From Alicyclobacillus sp. SO9 (lineage in GTDB: Bacteria > Bacillota > Bacilli > Alicyclobacillales > Alicyclobacillaceae), in contig NZ_CP066339.1 of the NCBI RefSeq assembly GCF_016406125.1, forward strand, positions 3,596,001 through 3,660,000: a stretch of 64,000 nucleotides of DNA. Reading direction: 5' to 3'. How positions within the stretch are numbered: the stretch's first letter is position 1; each line of letters starts with the position of its first letter. Shown here piece by piece: positions 16,678 through 25,396 of the stretch. Below the pieces are notes generated by a model that saw nothing but the letters and a program-made list of their open reading frames with translations, did no database searches and was not told where the DNA came from. The position numbers and the translations under genes are program-made.

Positions 16678-17169
16678 ATGAAGAAATTTATGACAATGGG
16701 CGCATTGCTGTGTGTCCTGGGGGCAAATGCTCCTGTAGCTTTGGCGAACAGTTCTGTTCAACAAACAAGCTCCGCCCATTCTCATGCTGACGGCGTCTAC
16801 AGTGTTGCTGCTGAGCCGTTCACCTCGCCCCACCACACGACCCACAACTGGCAAATCGAATCCAGTATTCAAGTCAGCAGAAGTGTGCTTAAAGAAGCGT
16901 ACTTGGCTAGTAGAGAAGCGTATACAAAGAAACTGGAGAAGTATGCGAAAGTAACGCCCAGAGATGCGCAGAAGAAGATATCTGCGACTCACCCGAAGAT
17001 GAATATTGAACACGTCCAACTCCGCAATATCCGAACGAGCCTGGTTTACATGGGACTTGCAGTGAGCGACCAGGACAAGTATTTGGTCATCATCGACGCG
17101 GGGAACGGAAAAGTGCTAATGGACAGACAGTTGCCTACGCACCACACCCGAGTCTTCTCAGACAAATAA
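16678..17169 (+). CDS. Secreted protein with PepSY-like C-terminal domain
   Basis: This is a 163-residue exported protein. The ATG at 16678 follows GAGGAGG and opens a signal peptide (MKKFMTMGALLCVLGANAP) with a probable cleavage after VALA. The mature part begins with a His/Ser-rich stretch. It ends in a domain of about 65 residues (TPRDAQKKISATHP ... YLVIIDAGNGKVLMD) that has the helix-strand layout and DAGNGKVL ending of PepSY domains. These often inhibit proteases or sit in the envelope. The partner is unknown. Confidence 0.7.
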   Translation: MKKFMTMGALLCVLGANAPVALANSSVQQTSSAHSHADGVYSVAAEPFTSPHHTTHNWQIESSIQVSRSVLKEAYLASREAYTKKLEKYAKVTPRDAQKKISATHPKMNIEHVQLRNIRTSLVYMGLAVSDQDKYLVIIDAGNGKVLMDRQLPTHHTRVFSDK

Positions 17170-17326
17170 GGAACTCGTTCGATAGCACCCCGTTGCAGCA
17201 GCAAATTTGACCTACAGGGGAGGTTATTCAACTGCACAGAAAGTCAAGCACAGCTTGTTCCTTCGTCCTGACAAGACTACTGTCATCAAACCCTTTGGCG
17301 TCCTATATACTGAAAAGTGGGGGATA

Positions 17327-17356
17327 CTAAAAGAGCGAGAGCATTAGCTCTCGCTC
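17327..17356 (-). terminator. Rho-independent terminator of speD
   Basis: A perfect 10-bp stem GAGCGAGAGC / GCTCTCGCTC with a 4-base loop is followed on the minus strand by TTTTAG. It lies 26 bases beyond the speD stop. Confidence 0.88.
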
Positions 17357-17381
17357 GCAATCCTTTGCCCAATTGTAAGAC

Positions 17382-17765
17382 CTAAAGCGCCCTAACCTTG
17401 ACCTTATCCAATGCTATGGGTCCGACACCGCGGGGAACCTCAATGGATTCACTCTTGGTGGCACCCAGCCACTGGGTTATATAGTCGCAAGCCACATTGG
17501 GATCAATGCGATCGCCGCAGGTATACACATCAACACTTGCATACCCATGCTCCGGAAAACTGTGAATCGTTAAGTGAGATTCAGAAATAATGACAACTCC
17601 GCTGACACCTTGCGGTGCAAACTTGTGAAATGCAACTTCCCGGACTTCTGCTCCTGCTTCTAGTGCTGCGTTGACCATAGTCCGTTCAATACTTTGGAGA
17701 TCATTCAGGCGATCTTCTGCACAACCCCAAAGTTCAGCAATTACATGACGACCCATCGTATCCAT
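17382..17765 (-). CDS. speD: S-adenosylmethionine decarboxylase proenzyme
   Basis: SpeD makes decarboxylated AdoMet, the aminopropyl donor for spermidine. The protein is 127 residues, of the short prokaryotic type. The motif [20 protein letters not shown] contains the self-cleavage site between Glu62 and Ser63; Ser63 becomes the pyruvoyl group. The later [12 protein letters not shown] is also typical. The start is ATG 17765 after AGGGGGAG; seven upstream codons in frame are excluded. No speE lies nearby. The leader 17766-17940 contains several hairpins. Confidence 0.96.
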   Translation of the reverse strand: MDTMGRHVIAELWGCAEDRLNDLQSIERTMVNAALEAGAEVREVAFHKFAPQGVSGVVIISESHLTIHSFPEHGYASVDVYTCGDRIDPNVACDYITQWLGATKSESIEVPRGVGPIALDKVKVRAL

Positions 17766-17940
17766 TCGATGACTCCCCCTAACCACAGAAGATCATGCTC
17801 GTTTGAGCATGCGGTACCGCACCATTACCACGGGGGAAAGTTAGTCCTTTGAGGTCCTAACCCTTTAAGTAACGGTGATACCAAATATCAGTTTCTTTCT
17901 AACACCCTACTGTGGGCCAAACATTACGACTGCTAGTATA
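17766..17940 (-). promoter_or_regulatory. Structured 5' leader of speD
   Basis: Between speD and a possible -10 (TATACT near 17935) the minus strand contains three features. One is the perfect hairpin CATGCTC-AAAC-GAGCATG (17794-17811). Another is the 12-base palindrome TGCGGTACCGCA (17810-17821). The third is a larger imperfect hairpin closed by AAAG..TTAG and CTAA..CTTT (about 17836-17866). It is not a riboswitch class that I recognise. The remainder of the gap to 18139 shows nothing. Confidence 0.4.
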
Positions 17941-18139
17941 AGATGAACCCTGACAATTTGCAACAACAATTTGCGCCAACTAATGTTTTGTTTTCAAACA
18001 ATCGTATTTGCAGGATTTCACCCAGTCAGCAACATCATTTGGCTTGTCCCGTTATGACATCATACGGATTCCTACTGATATTCTGTACTTTGGTTCACAT
18101 ATCCATGCAACGGCGTCTTTACAACATCCTCACGAGCCC

Positions 18140-18832
18140 TCATGTCACTGATATCAGCTTGGCGGCAAGCGCCAACACAGCAGCAACCGTTGATATGACA
18201 CCTAATGACTTAAACACTTTCGGGTGATAACGCCAGCGCAGAATGCTTAAAGTGACCAGACTTCCAGTGATAAGTCCGGCAATATGCGCAGAATTGTCGA
18301 TATTGCTGTGCCAAAAGCCGTAAACCAAATTAATCACCAGCAACAAAACCAACTGATTTCGAACAACCTTTGGCAAATATCCCTTGAAAGACAGTACCAG
18401 TGCTGCGGCAAACACACCAAAAATGGCTCCTGATGCGCCTGCGGCAACTTCATTTCCCGGTAGAATCCACAGACCCACCACGTTCCCAATGAGCCCCGAA
18501 ATAAAGTAGAGGAAAGCGAACGGCCACGCCCCAAAAAACAGTTCAATTAAGTACAGACTGGCTAAGGAGACCATGTTCAACGTAATGTGCATAAAGTTCA
18601 TGTGAACAAACATGGCAGTAAACAACCGGTACCACTGCCCGTGCCAGACAGCGTTAGCATAAAAGGCGCCAGCCCGAGCCAAGCCATAGACGCTTCGGCC
18701 CGTCATTCCTTCAACGAGCACATACCAGACAACATTGACGCCTATCAAAGACCAAGTCATCCATGCTTTCTTCCACAGTTGATTGGAGGCAGCACGTTTT
18801 TGGGGTGGCCCACCTGCGACTCCACCTTCCAA
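18140..18832 (-). CDS. Rhomboid-family intramembrane serine protease
   Basis: This is a 230-residue membrane protein with six or seven helices. The catalytic Ser134 lies in GASGAIFG and its partner His183 in NSAHIAGLITG. The oxyanion region HMNFMHITLNM precedes them. The N-terminus is a short hydrophilic tail of about 20 residues. It cleaves membrane proteins within the bilayer; the substrate is unknown. It starts at a TTG with GAGGAGG six bases upstream. It forms a probable operon with the hypothetical gene 18932-19237. Confidence 0.92.
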   Translation of the reverse strand: MEGGVAGGPPQKRAASNQLWKKAWMTWSLIGVNVVWYVLVEGMTGRSVYGLARAGAFYANAVWHGQWYRLFTAMFVHMNFMHITLNMVSLASLYLIELFFGAWPFAFLYFISGLIGNVVGLWILPGNEVAAGASGAIFGVFAAALVLSFKGYLPKVVRNQLVLLLVINLVYGFWHSNIDNSAHIAGLITGSLVTLSILRWRYHPKVFKSLGVISTVAAVLALAAKLISVT

Positions 18833-18931
18833 ATGAATCCTCCTCTATGTGAAGTGTATCCTTCTGGTTTTTCATCAAGTGAGCAAAGTCTGATTTTGAG
18901 TGCAAAACTCGGATCGTCATGGACGCTCCGT

Positions 18932-19237
18932 TTACGAAGGTCGATTTCCTTGCTTTGTTTGCTGTTGAACATATGCGCCTAAATCGTGATCGTCGAAGTC
19001 AATCGCGTCACGGTTTAACATAATATAATCAATCGACGTTCCGGTTTGATCCGCTGCAAACTCCAACACATGTCTGCGCCGCAGTGTCGGTTCAGACCAG
19101 AAATCAGTAAAATAATTGTCAATCCTATGAAACTGCTTTTGCGATAAACCCGGAATCAACTGTATAAACGCTTCACCCGGGAGTTCGAGAATATCATAAT
19201 TCTTTCCATCAAATTCGACATTCAATCCCAGCCGCAT
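18932..19237 (-). CDS. Hypothetical protein upstream of rhomboid
   Basis: This is a 101-residue hydrophilic protein with no membrane segment. The sequence (LGLNVEFDGKNYDILELPG ... WSEPTLRRRHVLEFAADQTG) is ordered-looking, and the acidic tail ends in QQQTKQGNRPS. ATG is preceded by AAAGGA at 11 bases. I do not recognise the family. It precedes the rhomboid gene on the same strand by 100 bases and may share its transcript. Confidence 0.6.
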   Translation of the reverse strand: MRLGLNVEFDGKNYDILELPGEAFIQLIPGLSQKQFHRIDNYFTDFWSEPTLRRRHVLEFAADQTGTSIDYIMLNRDAIDFDDHDLGAYVQQQTKQGNRPS

Positions 19238-19519
19238 TCACGCGCACATCCTTTCTTCTATAAGCTTTCTAACGCGTGCCGGTAGCTGCTTTCCCTGCTG
19301 TAACATTCCTTCACAGAGAGGTTTGAAGCATTCTGCTTCATTTTCTGCTTCATCCAGTATACCGAATGATGAACAGGCTCACAATTCAGGATAGGGTTTC
19401 TGAATACGAGTGGATGAATTGAAGTAAACATAATTGCGCAAAAATTGACTCCTAGGTACAATAAACATGTAGACGATCCACCCATACCGTTTTTACTATA
19501 CAAGGAGGCTTAGTACAGG

Positions 19520-20365
19520 GTGAATTCGCTTAAAACTTGGACATTGATGGGCATTTTGACCGTCATTCTCGTGTTGGTCGGACGCTTTATCGGTGGTGCA
19601 ACAGGGATGCTGTTCTTTCTCTTGCTCTCCGTTGCGATGAATTTCTTCAGTTACTGGATGAGTGGGACGATGGCCATTCGTATGACAGCATCGGTTCCGG
19701 TAAGTGAGCAGGAGCAGCCTGAACTGTACCGCATCGTCCGACACTTGGCTGGACGAGCCAATCTGCCAATGCCTGAGATATACATTACCCCTTCACCTCA
19801 GCCCAACGCTTTCGCGACGGGACGGAATCCGCAGAATGCCAAGGTAGCGGTAACGGAGGGGATTTTAAGGACGCTGTCTCCGCGGGAACTCGAAGGCGTC
19901 CTGGCCCACGAGATGGGTCATGTCCGCAACCATGATATTTTAATCAGTTCCATGGCAGCGACCATTGCAGGGGTTATAACAGGAATTGCCAACATCCTTC
20001 AATGGGGAATGATTTTCGGTTTCGGACGAAATGAAGAGGATAACGGAGGAGTCGTCGGCGAATTAGCTACCATTATTCTGGCACCGATTGCTGCGACCGT
20101 CGTTCAACTGGCAATATCGCGATCGCGGGAATACAAAGCAGATGCCACAGGAGCCCGTCTGGTGGGAAATCCGAACCCATTAGCTGACGCACTGGAGCGA
20201 CTCGAAACCTATTCTCAGCACATTCCCAGTGGAGTAAATCCGTCCGCAAGCCATTTGTTTATTGTCAATCCGCTGCGCGGGGAATCACTGATGCAGCTGT
20301 TTAGTACACATCCTCCGACAGAGGAACGCATCAGACGCCTTCGGCAGATGCGTGTATTGGGATAA
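19520..20365 (+). CDS. htpX: HtpX-type M48 membrane metalloprotease
   Basis: This is a 281-residue zinc protease of the membrane quality-control type. Two N-terminal helices (about residues 8-46) anchor it. The zinc motif HEMGH is at 130-134, and the third ligand is Glu204 in REYKADATGARL. Two further hydrophobic stretches (about 143-168 and 178-200) lie between them. The C-terminus FSTHPPTEERIRRLRQM is diagnostic of HtpX. The start is a GTG with AGGAGG 11 bases upstream. It should degrade damaged membrane proteins. No linked heat-shock gene or CIRCE element is visible. Confidence 0.94.
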   Translation: MNSLKTWTLMGILTVILVLVGRFIGGATGMLFFLLLSVAMNFFSYWMSGTMAIRMTASVPVSEQEQPELYRIVRHLAGRANLPMPEIYITPSPQPNAFATGRNPQNAKVAVTEGILRTLSPRELEGVLAHEMGHVRNHDILISSMAATIAGVITGIANILQWGMIFGFGRNEEDNGGVVGELATIILAPIAATVVQLAISRSREYKADATGARLVGNPNPLADALERLETYSQHIPSGVNPSASHLFIVNPLRGESLMQLFSTHPPTEERIRRLRQMRVLG

Positions 20366-20390
20366 AAACCTTCTGGTAAGTGACCGTTAA

Positions 20391-20426
20391 GAAGGGCAGG
20401 GGAGAATATCATCCACCTGCCCTTTG
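20391..20426. terminator. Bidirectional terminator between htpX and 20460-20816
   Basis: AAGGGCAGG and CCTGCCCTT pair around a 16-base loop; TTTG follows on the plus strand. It separates two convergent genes. Confidence 0.6.
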
Positions 20427-20459
20427 TCTATTTCCATTATCCCATTTCCAAGCCATCGT

Positions 20460-20816
20460 TCAAACAGGCCGTGTGTAAGCGGCAGAGGCTCCCTCCCGCC
20501 CAATACATAAGGAAGAATATCTCGTCTGTGCAATACTGTTCTGTGCGAAGGACTTTGCTGCGGCACTTGCACCGTAGGTCCCGCTTGAACGAACATCCGC
20601 ATACTGCGAACCATAGCTGTACAACCCTGACTGCTCAAGGTCACCGGCCTCTTGCGTATCCCTGCCACTCGGTCTGCTGTTTGACGGCTCTGATTGATTG
20701 TTCTTACCGGGGCCGTTTTCTTCGTCAATCAGCGTTTGCAGTTCATCCTCTAAATTTTGTATCAAACTTTCCGCTTCTTGCAGTCTCTGCTGTAATTGAA
20801 TTAAGCCTCCAACCAC
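20460..20816 (-). CDS. Hypothetical coiled-coil protein
   Basis: This is a 118-residue protein of unknown family. Residues 5-35 are a heptad helix (QLQQRLQEAESLIQNLEDEL). A polar linker and a Ser/Ala/Tyr-rich tail follow. The start is uncertain. The GTG at 20816 has only a G7 run in front. GGAGG lies inside the frame, followed by no standard start codon. The G7 run at 20822-20828 could hide a frameshift to an ATG further upstream. It follows the acidic gene 20882-21145 on the same strand; both may be spore-associated small proteins, which is a guess. Confidence 0.5.
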   Translation of the reverse strand: MVGGLIQLQQRLQEAESLIQNLEDELQTLIDEENGPGKNNQSEPSNSRPSGRDTQEAGDLEQSGLYSYGSQYADVRSSGTYGASAAAKSFAQNSIAQTRYSSLCIGREGASAAYTRPV

Positions 20817-20881
20817 TTCGGGCCCCCCCGTCTACACATCGGATTTTTCATATTTTACATTATTGAAGGAGGCTGTATACA

Positions 20882-21145
20882 TCATTTTTTCCCGCGACTC
20901 TCATTGTCTCCAGATGAGCTCTCGGTGTCTGCACTTCGTTCGTATCCTGTATCATGCATTGGATGCATAAAAGGGGCAGGAGGCCTGCCTTCCAGCTTTT
21001 CCCGAAACACGTTTTGGCCCGGGTCCGAATCATCGTCTGCCCACTCATCACCCGACATGATAACGGGATCGACATCCTTGCTCCAGTGATCGAGCGGCGT
21101 CTCCCTCCATTTTGGCACCTGTTCTCCTTCGTCTCGTTTCGTCAC
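20882..21145 (-). CDS. Small acidic hypothetical protein
   Basis: This is an 87-residue, strongly acidic, hydrophilic protein (WSKDVDPVIMSGDEWADDDSD, and a tail ADTESSSGDNESRGKK). The start is the GTG at 21145 after AAGGGGGTGTTACA; the 13 codons upstream are not needed. There is no signal peptide or membrane helix and I recognise no family. It is probably disordered. Confidence 0.55.
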   Translation of the reverse strand: MTKRDEGEQVPKWRETPLDHWSKDVDPVIMSGDEWADDDSDPGQNVFREKLEGRPPAPFMHPMHDTGYERSADTESSSGDNESRGKK

Positions 21146-21284
21146 TGTAACACCCCCTTGCCTATATAGTGCTGCACCCAACAAGAGCTATACGTTGCAA
21201 CTCATAGTTCGTCCCGCCTCCACATATCTATGATTAGTACCTCCTGTACCGTAGCGTTACAGGACGATAAGGGAGCGTTGTCGT

Positions 21285-21647
21285 ATGTACGCTGTACACT
21301 ACGATCGGCTGTGCGGGTGGATTTTCCTGTTCTTCTCCATCGCAGGATTCAGTTTCGGGCATGTTGGAGAGTATATGCAGCTCAGTCTAGTGGAAGATAC
21401 TGTATTCCTGATTCTCGGTGTTCTCCTGATTGTTTCAGCCCGATCACGTTACCGCTACGCAGTTGCCGCTGCCTTCAGCTTGGGATTGCTGTGCACCGTT
21501 TGGGGACTGTGGGGAACCATTTCTCCTGCCTCAGTCCCTGGCTCCGCCGATCCGCTGGAGAATGCGGTGCGAGTGGTCCTCGGAGCATGGGGAGTGTACA
21601 CGTCTGCCCAAGACATTCGAGCATGGCGGCGCCTTGGGCGGTCATAA
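21285..21647 (+). CDS. Small membrane protein of unknown function
   Basis: This is a 120-residue protein with four hydrophobic stretches, at about residues 9-27, 36-52, 57-78 and 88-104. AGGGAG is nine bases before the ATG. The layout resembles small uncharacterised DUF-type membrane proteins of Bacillales, but I cannot name the family. It precedes the CBS protein by 71 bases on the same strand and may share its promoter. Confidence 0.62.
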   Translation: MYAVHYDRLCGWIFLFFSIAGFSFGHVGEYMQLSLVEDTVFLILGVLLIVSARSRYRYAVAAAFSLGLLCTVWGLWGTISPASVPGSADPLENAVRVVLGAWGVYTSAQDIRAWRRLGRS

Positions 21648-21718
21648 GTCGGACCGAATCGAGCATACTAAAGCCGGAGGCTTGACCTCTACTTATACTC
21701 GGTAAGGGGGACGACTGA

Positions 21719-22141
21719 ATGCAACTGAAGGACATTATGACTTCCAACGTGACGTATGTAAGTGAGTCCGATACCCTCGAAAAGGCAGCACAATTAATGC
21801 AAAGCATTGACTGTGGTTCTTTGCCAGTTGTGGAAAATGAGAGGATTGTAGGTGTAATCACCGACAGAGATATTGTCATTAAGGGTGTGGCAAAAGGCAA
21901 GGCGAATGCTTCCGTAAGAGAATGCATGACGCAACAGCCGGTGACTGGCACACCGAATATGGATGCTCACGAAGCGGCTGATTTAATGTCTCAGCACCAA
22001 ATTCGCAGACTGCCTGTCACCGACAACTCCGGCAAACTTGTTGGAATTTGCGCAATCGGTGACCTTGCTACCGTTGATATTCACATCAACGAAGCTGGCG
22101 ATGCCTTGAATAAAATTTCTCAGCGGACCCCTTTGCAGTAA
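21719..22141 (+). CDS. CBS-domain pair protein (YhcV-like)
   Basis: This is a 140-residue stand-alone pair of CBS domains. The first (residues 7-60) reads MTSNVTYVSESDTLEKAAQL and GSLPVVENERIVGVITDRDI. The second (68-125) reads CMTQQPVTGTPNMDAHEAAD and RRLPVTDNSGKLVGICAIGD. Each contains the G(V/I)xT/xxD nucleotide-binding pattern. Such proteins bind adenine nucleotides and act as energy sensors; general-stress members are known in Bacillus subtilis. A start with GGGGGACGACTGA spacing precedes the ATG. Confidence 0.92.
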   Translation: MQLKDIMTSNVTYVSESDTLEKAAQLMQSIDCGSLPVVENERIVGVITDRDIVIKGVAKGKANASVRECMTQQPVTGTPNMDAHEAADLMSQHQIRRLPVTDNSGKLVGICAIGDLATVDIHINEAGDALNKISQRTPLQ

Positions 22142-22186
22142 ACGCTGCAGCAACGGCAACGACGCTAACCGAGCTATACGGCTGAG

Positions 22187-22238
22187 AAAAAGGGCTGCTC
22201 CTGTTCACTTGCAGTGAACTCAGTGAGCAGCCCTTTTT
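22187..22238 (+). terminator. Strong terminator after the CBS gene
   Basis: AAAAAGGGCTGCTC pairs with GAGCAGCCCTTTTT; the loop contains a second hairpin (GTTCACT/AGTGAAC). It can act in both directions. Confidence 0.9.
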
Positions 22239-22292
22239 ACGGTTCTAAATGGTATTGCGCTTTTTGCAGGTCCGAATGGTGTAACTGTCAAC

Positions 22293-22326
22293 AAAAGAAC
22301 CCTGCGAGAGTACGCAGGGTTCTTTT
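22293..22326 (-). terminator. Terminator of the SASP gene
   Basis: A perfect 14-bp stem AAAAGAACCCTGCG / CGCAGGGTTCTTTT with a 6-base loop, 17 bases beyond the SASP stop on the minus strand. Confidence 0.9.
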
Positions 22327-22342
22327 AAGAACATATTTGAAA

Positions 22343-22558
22343 TTATGCGCGGCCTGACATTTGCTGTTCAGCCAACGCCACCAACTTACGAGTAATGTTA
22401 CCGCCAATCGAACCCGTGTCACGAGTTGTCATGGTTCCCCAATATCCATCAGAGGGAGGAGTGATGCCTAATTCCTGGGCTACTTCATACTTCATCTGGT
22501 CAAGAGCTTTCGCAGCGGTTTTGACTACTGGTGTATTGGATTTCTGACCTTGTGCCAT
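22343..22558 (-). CDS. Small acid-soluble spore protein, alpha/beta type
   Basis: This is a 71-residue SASP that coats and protects spore DNA. It contains KYEVAQELGI, corresponding to the GPR protease cleavage region (usually FEIAQEFGV). It also contains the second conserved block GSIGGNITRKLVALAEQQM. The DGYWGTMTTRDTG middle is typical. The start is the ATG at 22558 after AAGGAGGTGATAGC. A minus-strand CATAATA at 22580-22586 could be a sigma-G -10. This is among the clearest evidence that the host forms endospores. Confidence 0.95.
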   Translation of the reverse strand: MAQGQKSNTPVVKTAAKALDQMKYEVAQELGITPPSDGYWGTMTTRDTGSIGGNITRKLVALAEQQMSGRA

Positions 22559-22647
22559 GCTATCACCTCCTTGTAAACGTATTATGTCCATGTCCGCAGT
22601 TGATACACAGTTACATTTTGCTCTTGTTTACTTATTTTGCCACACGA

Positions 22648-23277
22648 CTAATCGAGATGATTTCGAATGGCATAAATAGCGGCCTGAGTCCGGTCCATCA
22701 CATCCAGCTTCAAAAACAAGTTTCCTACATGCGTTTTCACCGTCTTAATCCCAATCCCAAGCCAGTCCGCAATTTCTTGATTATTCTTGCCCCTTGCAAT
22801 GCCCTTCAGAACTTCTCTTTCTCTCGGAGTAAGGTCCTCCCAGACAGGTTTATCTCCTGTTTGCTGCAACTGTCCGATAACCCTTTGCTGCACTTCAGGG
22901 TCAAGTACAGATTGACCGCTCGCAGCAAGCCGCACTGCCTCCAGCACCCGGTTTGCGGAACTGGTCTTCAAAATATAGCCAATCGCTCCGGCTCGGAGAC
23001 TCTGCACCATCTTGGCGTCGTCAAGAGAACTCGTTAAGACAATGACTTTACAGCTCAGCCCTTGGCCGACAATGGCCGCAGTTGCTTCAACGCCGGACAT
23101 CCCCGGCATTAAGAGGTCCATGACAACCACATCTGGTTTAAGGGATACTGCCAAATCAACGGCTTCCGTACCGTTTTGAGCCTCAGCAATAACCTCTATG
23201 TCTGATTCAGTCTGCAAGTAACTTTTGATGCCCATTCTGACAACTTCGTGATCGTCAACCAACAGTACTCGAATCAC
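22648..23277 (-). CDS. liaR: Response regulator, NarL/LuxR type (LiaR-like)
   Basis: This is a 209-residue DNA-binding response regulator. The receiver domain (1-118) has the acidic pocket VDDH (8-9) and the phospho-acceptor Asp54 in [12 protein letters not shown]. The C-terminal LuxR-type helix-turn-helix reads [37 protein letters not shown]. It overlaps the kinase gene by 4 bases, and the order liaF-liaS-liaR matches the Bacillus cell-envelope stress system. It should activate genes on cell-wall damage, though targets here are unknown. Confidence 0.9.
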   Translation of the reverse strand: MIRVLLVDDHEVVRMGIKSYLQTESDIEVIAEAQNGTEAVDLAVSLKPDVVVMDLLMPGMSGVEATAAIVGQGLSCKVIVLTSSLDDAKMVQSLRAGAIGYILKTSSANRVLEAVRLAASGQSVLDPEVQQRVIGQLQQTGDKPVWEDLTPREREVLKGIARGKNNQEIADWLGIGIKTVKTHVGNLFLKLDVMDRTQAAIYAIRNHLD

Positions 23278-24311
23278 TGCCGTCTGCCCCCCTTCTGCCC
23301 CACAACACGCGGTATAGATACTTGCACTGCTGTACCCTGCTCACGCCTCCACACGTCAAAACTGCCGCCGAGCCCCATGGCTCTTTCCTTCATCGACCGA
23401 ATCCCGTACGAGTCGCCCTCAGGACTTGGTCTTTCTGTTTCAATTCCAATTCCATCATCCAAGATGGCTAATTCAATCACATCGGCAGTTCCACGCACGG
23501 AAACCCGCAAGTTCGACGCCTCAGCGTGCTTTAACACATTCGAAACGGCTTCCTGAAGAATCCTGAACAATTGCTGCTCGATGGCTACAGGAACACTTTC
23601 GTTCAGGTCCCAAGTCAGTTCGGTTCGCAGACGATGGCGGTCTGTCACAGCCTCCAAAAACGCCTCTATCGCTTCGTGAAGCGAACGTCCCTCTAGTTCC
23701 ACGGGGCGCAGATGCAATAGGAGCGCGCGCATCTCCCGTTGAGCCGCATTGGATAGCTCGTTCAGTTTCGCGAGCGTGTTCCCTAACTCTGGAGAATGAG
23801 AATCAAAGTATCTCTGCGCGGCAGCAGACAACATCGTGAGCGCAAACAACTGTTGGCTAACGGAATCGTGAAGTTCACGAGCAAGTCGCTGGCGCTCATC
23901 CAGTACTGCTACACGTTCAGATTCTGAAGCCAACTGTTTGTTCTCCTCAGCCAGTTCCTGCAGCTTTTGCACGTACGATTGAAGCTGTCGCCCCATACTA
24001 TTAAACTGTTCTCCCAGTTGGTCAATTTCGTCCCCAGTACCCATAATCGTAATCCTATGGTTCAATCGACCAGACGCCAAAAGCCCTGCTGCTTCCTCAA
24101 TCTCGTATAAACGCCTTCTGATGAGTTGTGCAAAGAAGTACCCCAACCAAACTGAGACAAGGAGGACTGCAAGCAATGCAACCAATAAACCGACTATGGT
24201 GCTTGCCGACAGCACAACGTGAGACATCGTCCCAAGGACAACCCCGACAACGATGGCGGTCAGTACGGTAGAAATCAGTGTAAGATAGATAAACGCTGTT
24301 CGAATGGACAC
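23274..24311 (-). CDS. liaS: Sensor histidine kinase (LiaS-like)
   Basis: This is a 345-residue intramembrane-sensing kinase. Two helices (about 7-27 and 38-60) enclose a very short external loop, as in LiaS/VraS. A HAMP linker (about 60-112) follows, then a HisKA_3 domain with phospho-acceptor His148 in [16 protein letters not shown]. The HATPase domain (about 245-335) contains DDGIGI and a G-box. Start ATG lies two bases downstream of the liaF stop. Input is expected to be modulated by the LiaF protein. Confidence 0.9.
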   Translation of the reverse strand: MSIRTAFIYLTLISTVLTAIVVGVVLGTMSHVVLSASTIVGLLVALLAVLLVSVWLGYFFAQLIRRRLYEIEEAAGLLASGRLNHRITIMGTGDEIDQLGEQFNSMGRQLQSYVQKLQELAEENKQLASESERVAVLDERQRLARELHDSVSQQLFALTMLSAAAQRYFDSHSPELGNTLAKLNELSNAAQREMRALLLHLRPVELEGRSLHEAIEAFLEAVTDRHRLRTELTWDLNESVPVAIEQQLFRILQEAVSNVLKHAEASNLRVSVRGTADVIELAILDDGIGIETERPSPEGDSYGIRSMKERAMGLGGSFDVWRREQGTAVQVSIPRVVGQKGGRRQ

Positions 24312-24313
24312 GG

Positions 24314-25111
24314 CTACACCTTCATTATTTGGACGTCTCCGATTTTCAGTTCTATATTTATGAACACCTTGGTATCGGCTTCTTCAAATTCTTCATCCTC
24401 ATACTCAACGTTCGGATGCATACCCGAGTGGCTTTCGCCAAACATCTTGACGTCCCCAATGTTGATGTCAGACACAATGTGAACGGGTAAGCCATAAGGA
24501 ACAAGAACCCTGACATCCCCAATCCAACCGCCGATGTTGATGTGATATGTTCCAGATTCAGCACGTGCCGTATTCAAATTCACCCTGACATCCCCCACCC
24601 CGTTCCAGAGTGACAGGTCTTTTAACACCCAAGGCTGTTGTCCTACATTCAGGTCCCCGACCCATTTCCGGTTCACCGTGTGCTGCTTCTTGCCGGTATA
24701 ATCCGTTGCGTCGATAGTAAATGTTCTTTTATCACCGGATTTGCTCCAACTCCGGACAAAGCGATGTTTCTTCCAGTGTTTTGGAAGTACCATTTGCAAT
24801 CCCACAAATACAATGAACAGACCCCAAAACAAATTCCAACTGCTGGTTCGGTTCAGCGACGGCCACAGTCCCGCATTGCGGACGGCAAGCCCGAGTCCTA
24901 ATGTGAGTGCAAACACAGACCAGACCGGAAACCGCCTGCTGGTATTACCCACGACACCGAAGAGTCCCACTACTGCCAGAGCGAGGGGCCAAAGTACATC
25001 CGGCCGGAGCAGCGCTTGATTGTTAATCCCTACATGCAATTGTTCTAACAAGAACAGTACTCCAATTACAAGAATGAGGATCCCAATCAGTGATGGTCGT
25101 TTCATCATCAT
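24314..25111 (-). CDS. liaF: LiaF/YvqF-like membrane protein (negative modulator)
   Basis: This is a 265-residue protein with four N-terminal helices (within about 1-105) and a C-terminal beta-rich domain. That domain contains repeated strand motifs such as VGDLNVGQ, NGVGDVRVNLNTA, GGWIGDVRVLVPYG and NIGDVKMFG. This is the LiaF C-terminal (cell wall-active antibiotics response) pattern. In Bacillus LiaF inhibits the LiaS kinase in the absence of stress. Several starts are possible; the ATG at 25111 has AAGGATGCG in front. Tandem repeats lie immediately upstream. Confidence 0.87.
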   Translation of the reverse strand: MMMKRPSLIGILILVIGVLFLLEQLHVGINNQALLRPDVLWPLALAVVGLFGVVGNTSRRFPVWSVFALTLGLGLAVRNAGLWPSLNRTSSWNLFWGLFIVFVGLQMVLPKHWKKHRFVRSWSKSGDKRTFTIDATDYTGKKQHTVNRKWVGDLNVGQQPWVLKDLSLWNGVGDVRVNLNTARAESGTYHINIGGWIGDVRVLVPYGLPVHIVSDINIGDVKMFGESHSGMHPNVEYEDEEFEEADTKVFINIELKIGDVQIMKV

Positions 25112-25121
25112 CGCATCCTTC

Positions 25122-25190
25122 TTTGTCACTTCAAACAGTCTTTGTCACTTCAAACAGTATTCGTCACTTCTTCGTCACTTCAAACAGTTC
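25122..25190. repeat. Tandem 19-bp repeats upstream of liaF
   Basis: The unit TTTGTCACTTCAAACAGT occurs twice in succession. It is followed by a truncated TTCGTCACTTC and a full TTCGTCACTTCAAACAGT, so about three and a half copies. They cover the region where the liaF leader or promoter-proximal operator would be. Confidence 0.85.
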
Positions 25191-25341
25191 CAAAACGGCT
25201 TTACAGTCTGCTGCTGCCGTCTCATCGCTGCCTTGACCTTATCGTACTGGGTAAGACAAGGTTCCACAACGGACTCTGATTCCCTTCACACTCAGACTTT
25301 AGTCCTAGTCCCTGCCGTGTTATCATATGAAGTGTGTACTA

Positions 25342-25359
25342 GTGACAAAATTGTGTCAC
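25342..25359. promoter_or_regulatory. Inverted repeat upstream of tpx
   Basis: GTGACA and TGTCAC form a perfect 6-bp inverted repeat with a 6-base spacer, 38 bases before the tpx start. It is a candidate operator; it matches no PerR or OhrR box. Confidence 0.45.
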
Positions 25360-25396
25360 CTGCACATTGCTACTCCAAAACGAAAGGAAGATACAT

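Noticed and set aside
17943-18227. 94-codon plus-strand frame between speD and the rhomboid gene
   Set aside because: It runs into the rhomboid gene on the opposite strand, and has no ribosome site or recognisable sequence.
21475-21951. 158-codon open frame on the minus strand across the membrane protein and CBS genes
   Set aside because: It is antisense to two well-supported plus-strand genes, has no ribosome site and shows no family resemblance.
25122-25190. CRISPR array upstream of liaF
   Set aside because: The copies are directly adjacent without spacers, so this is a simple tandem repeat.
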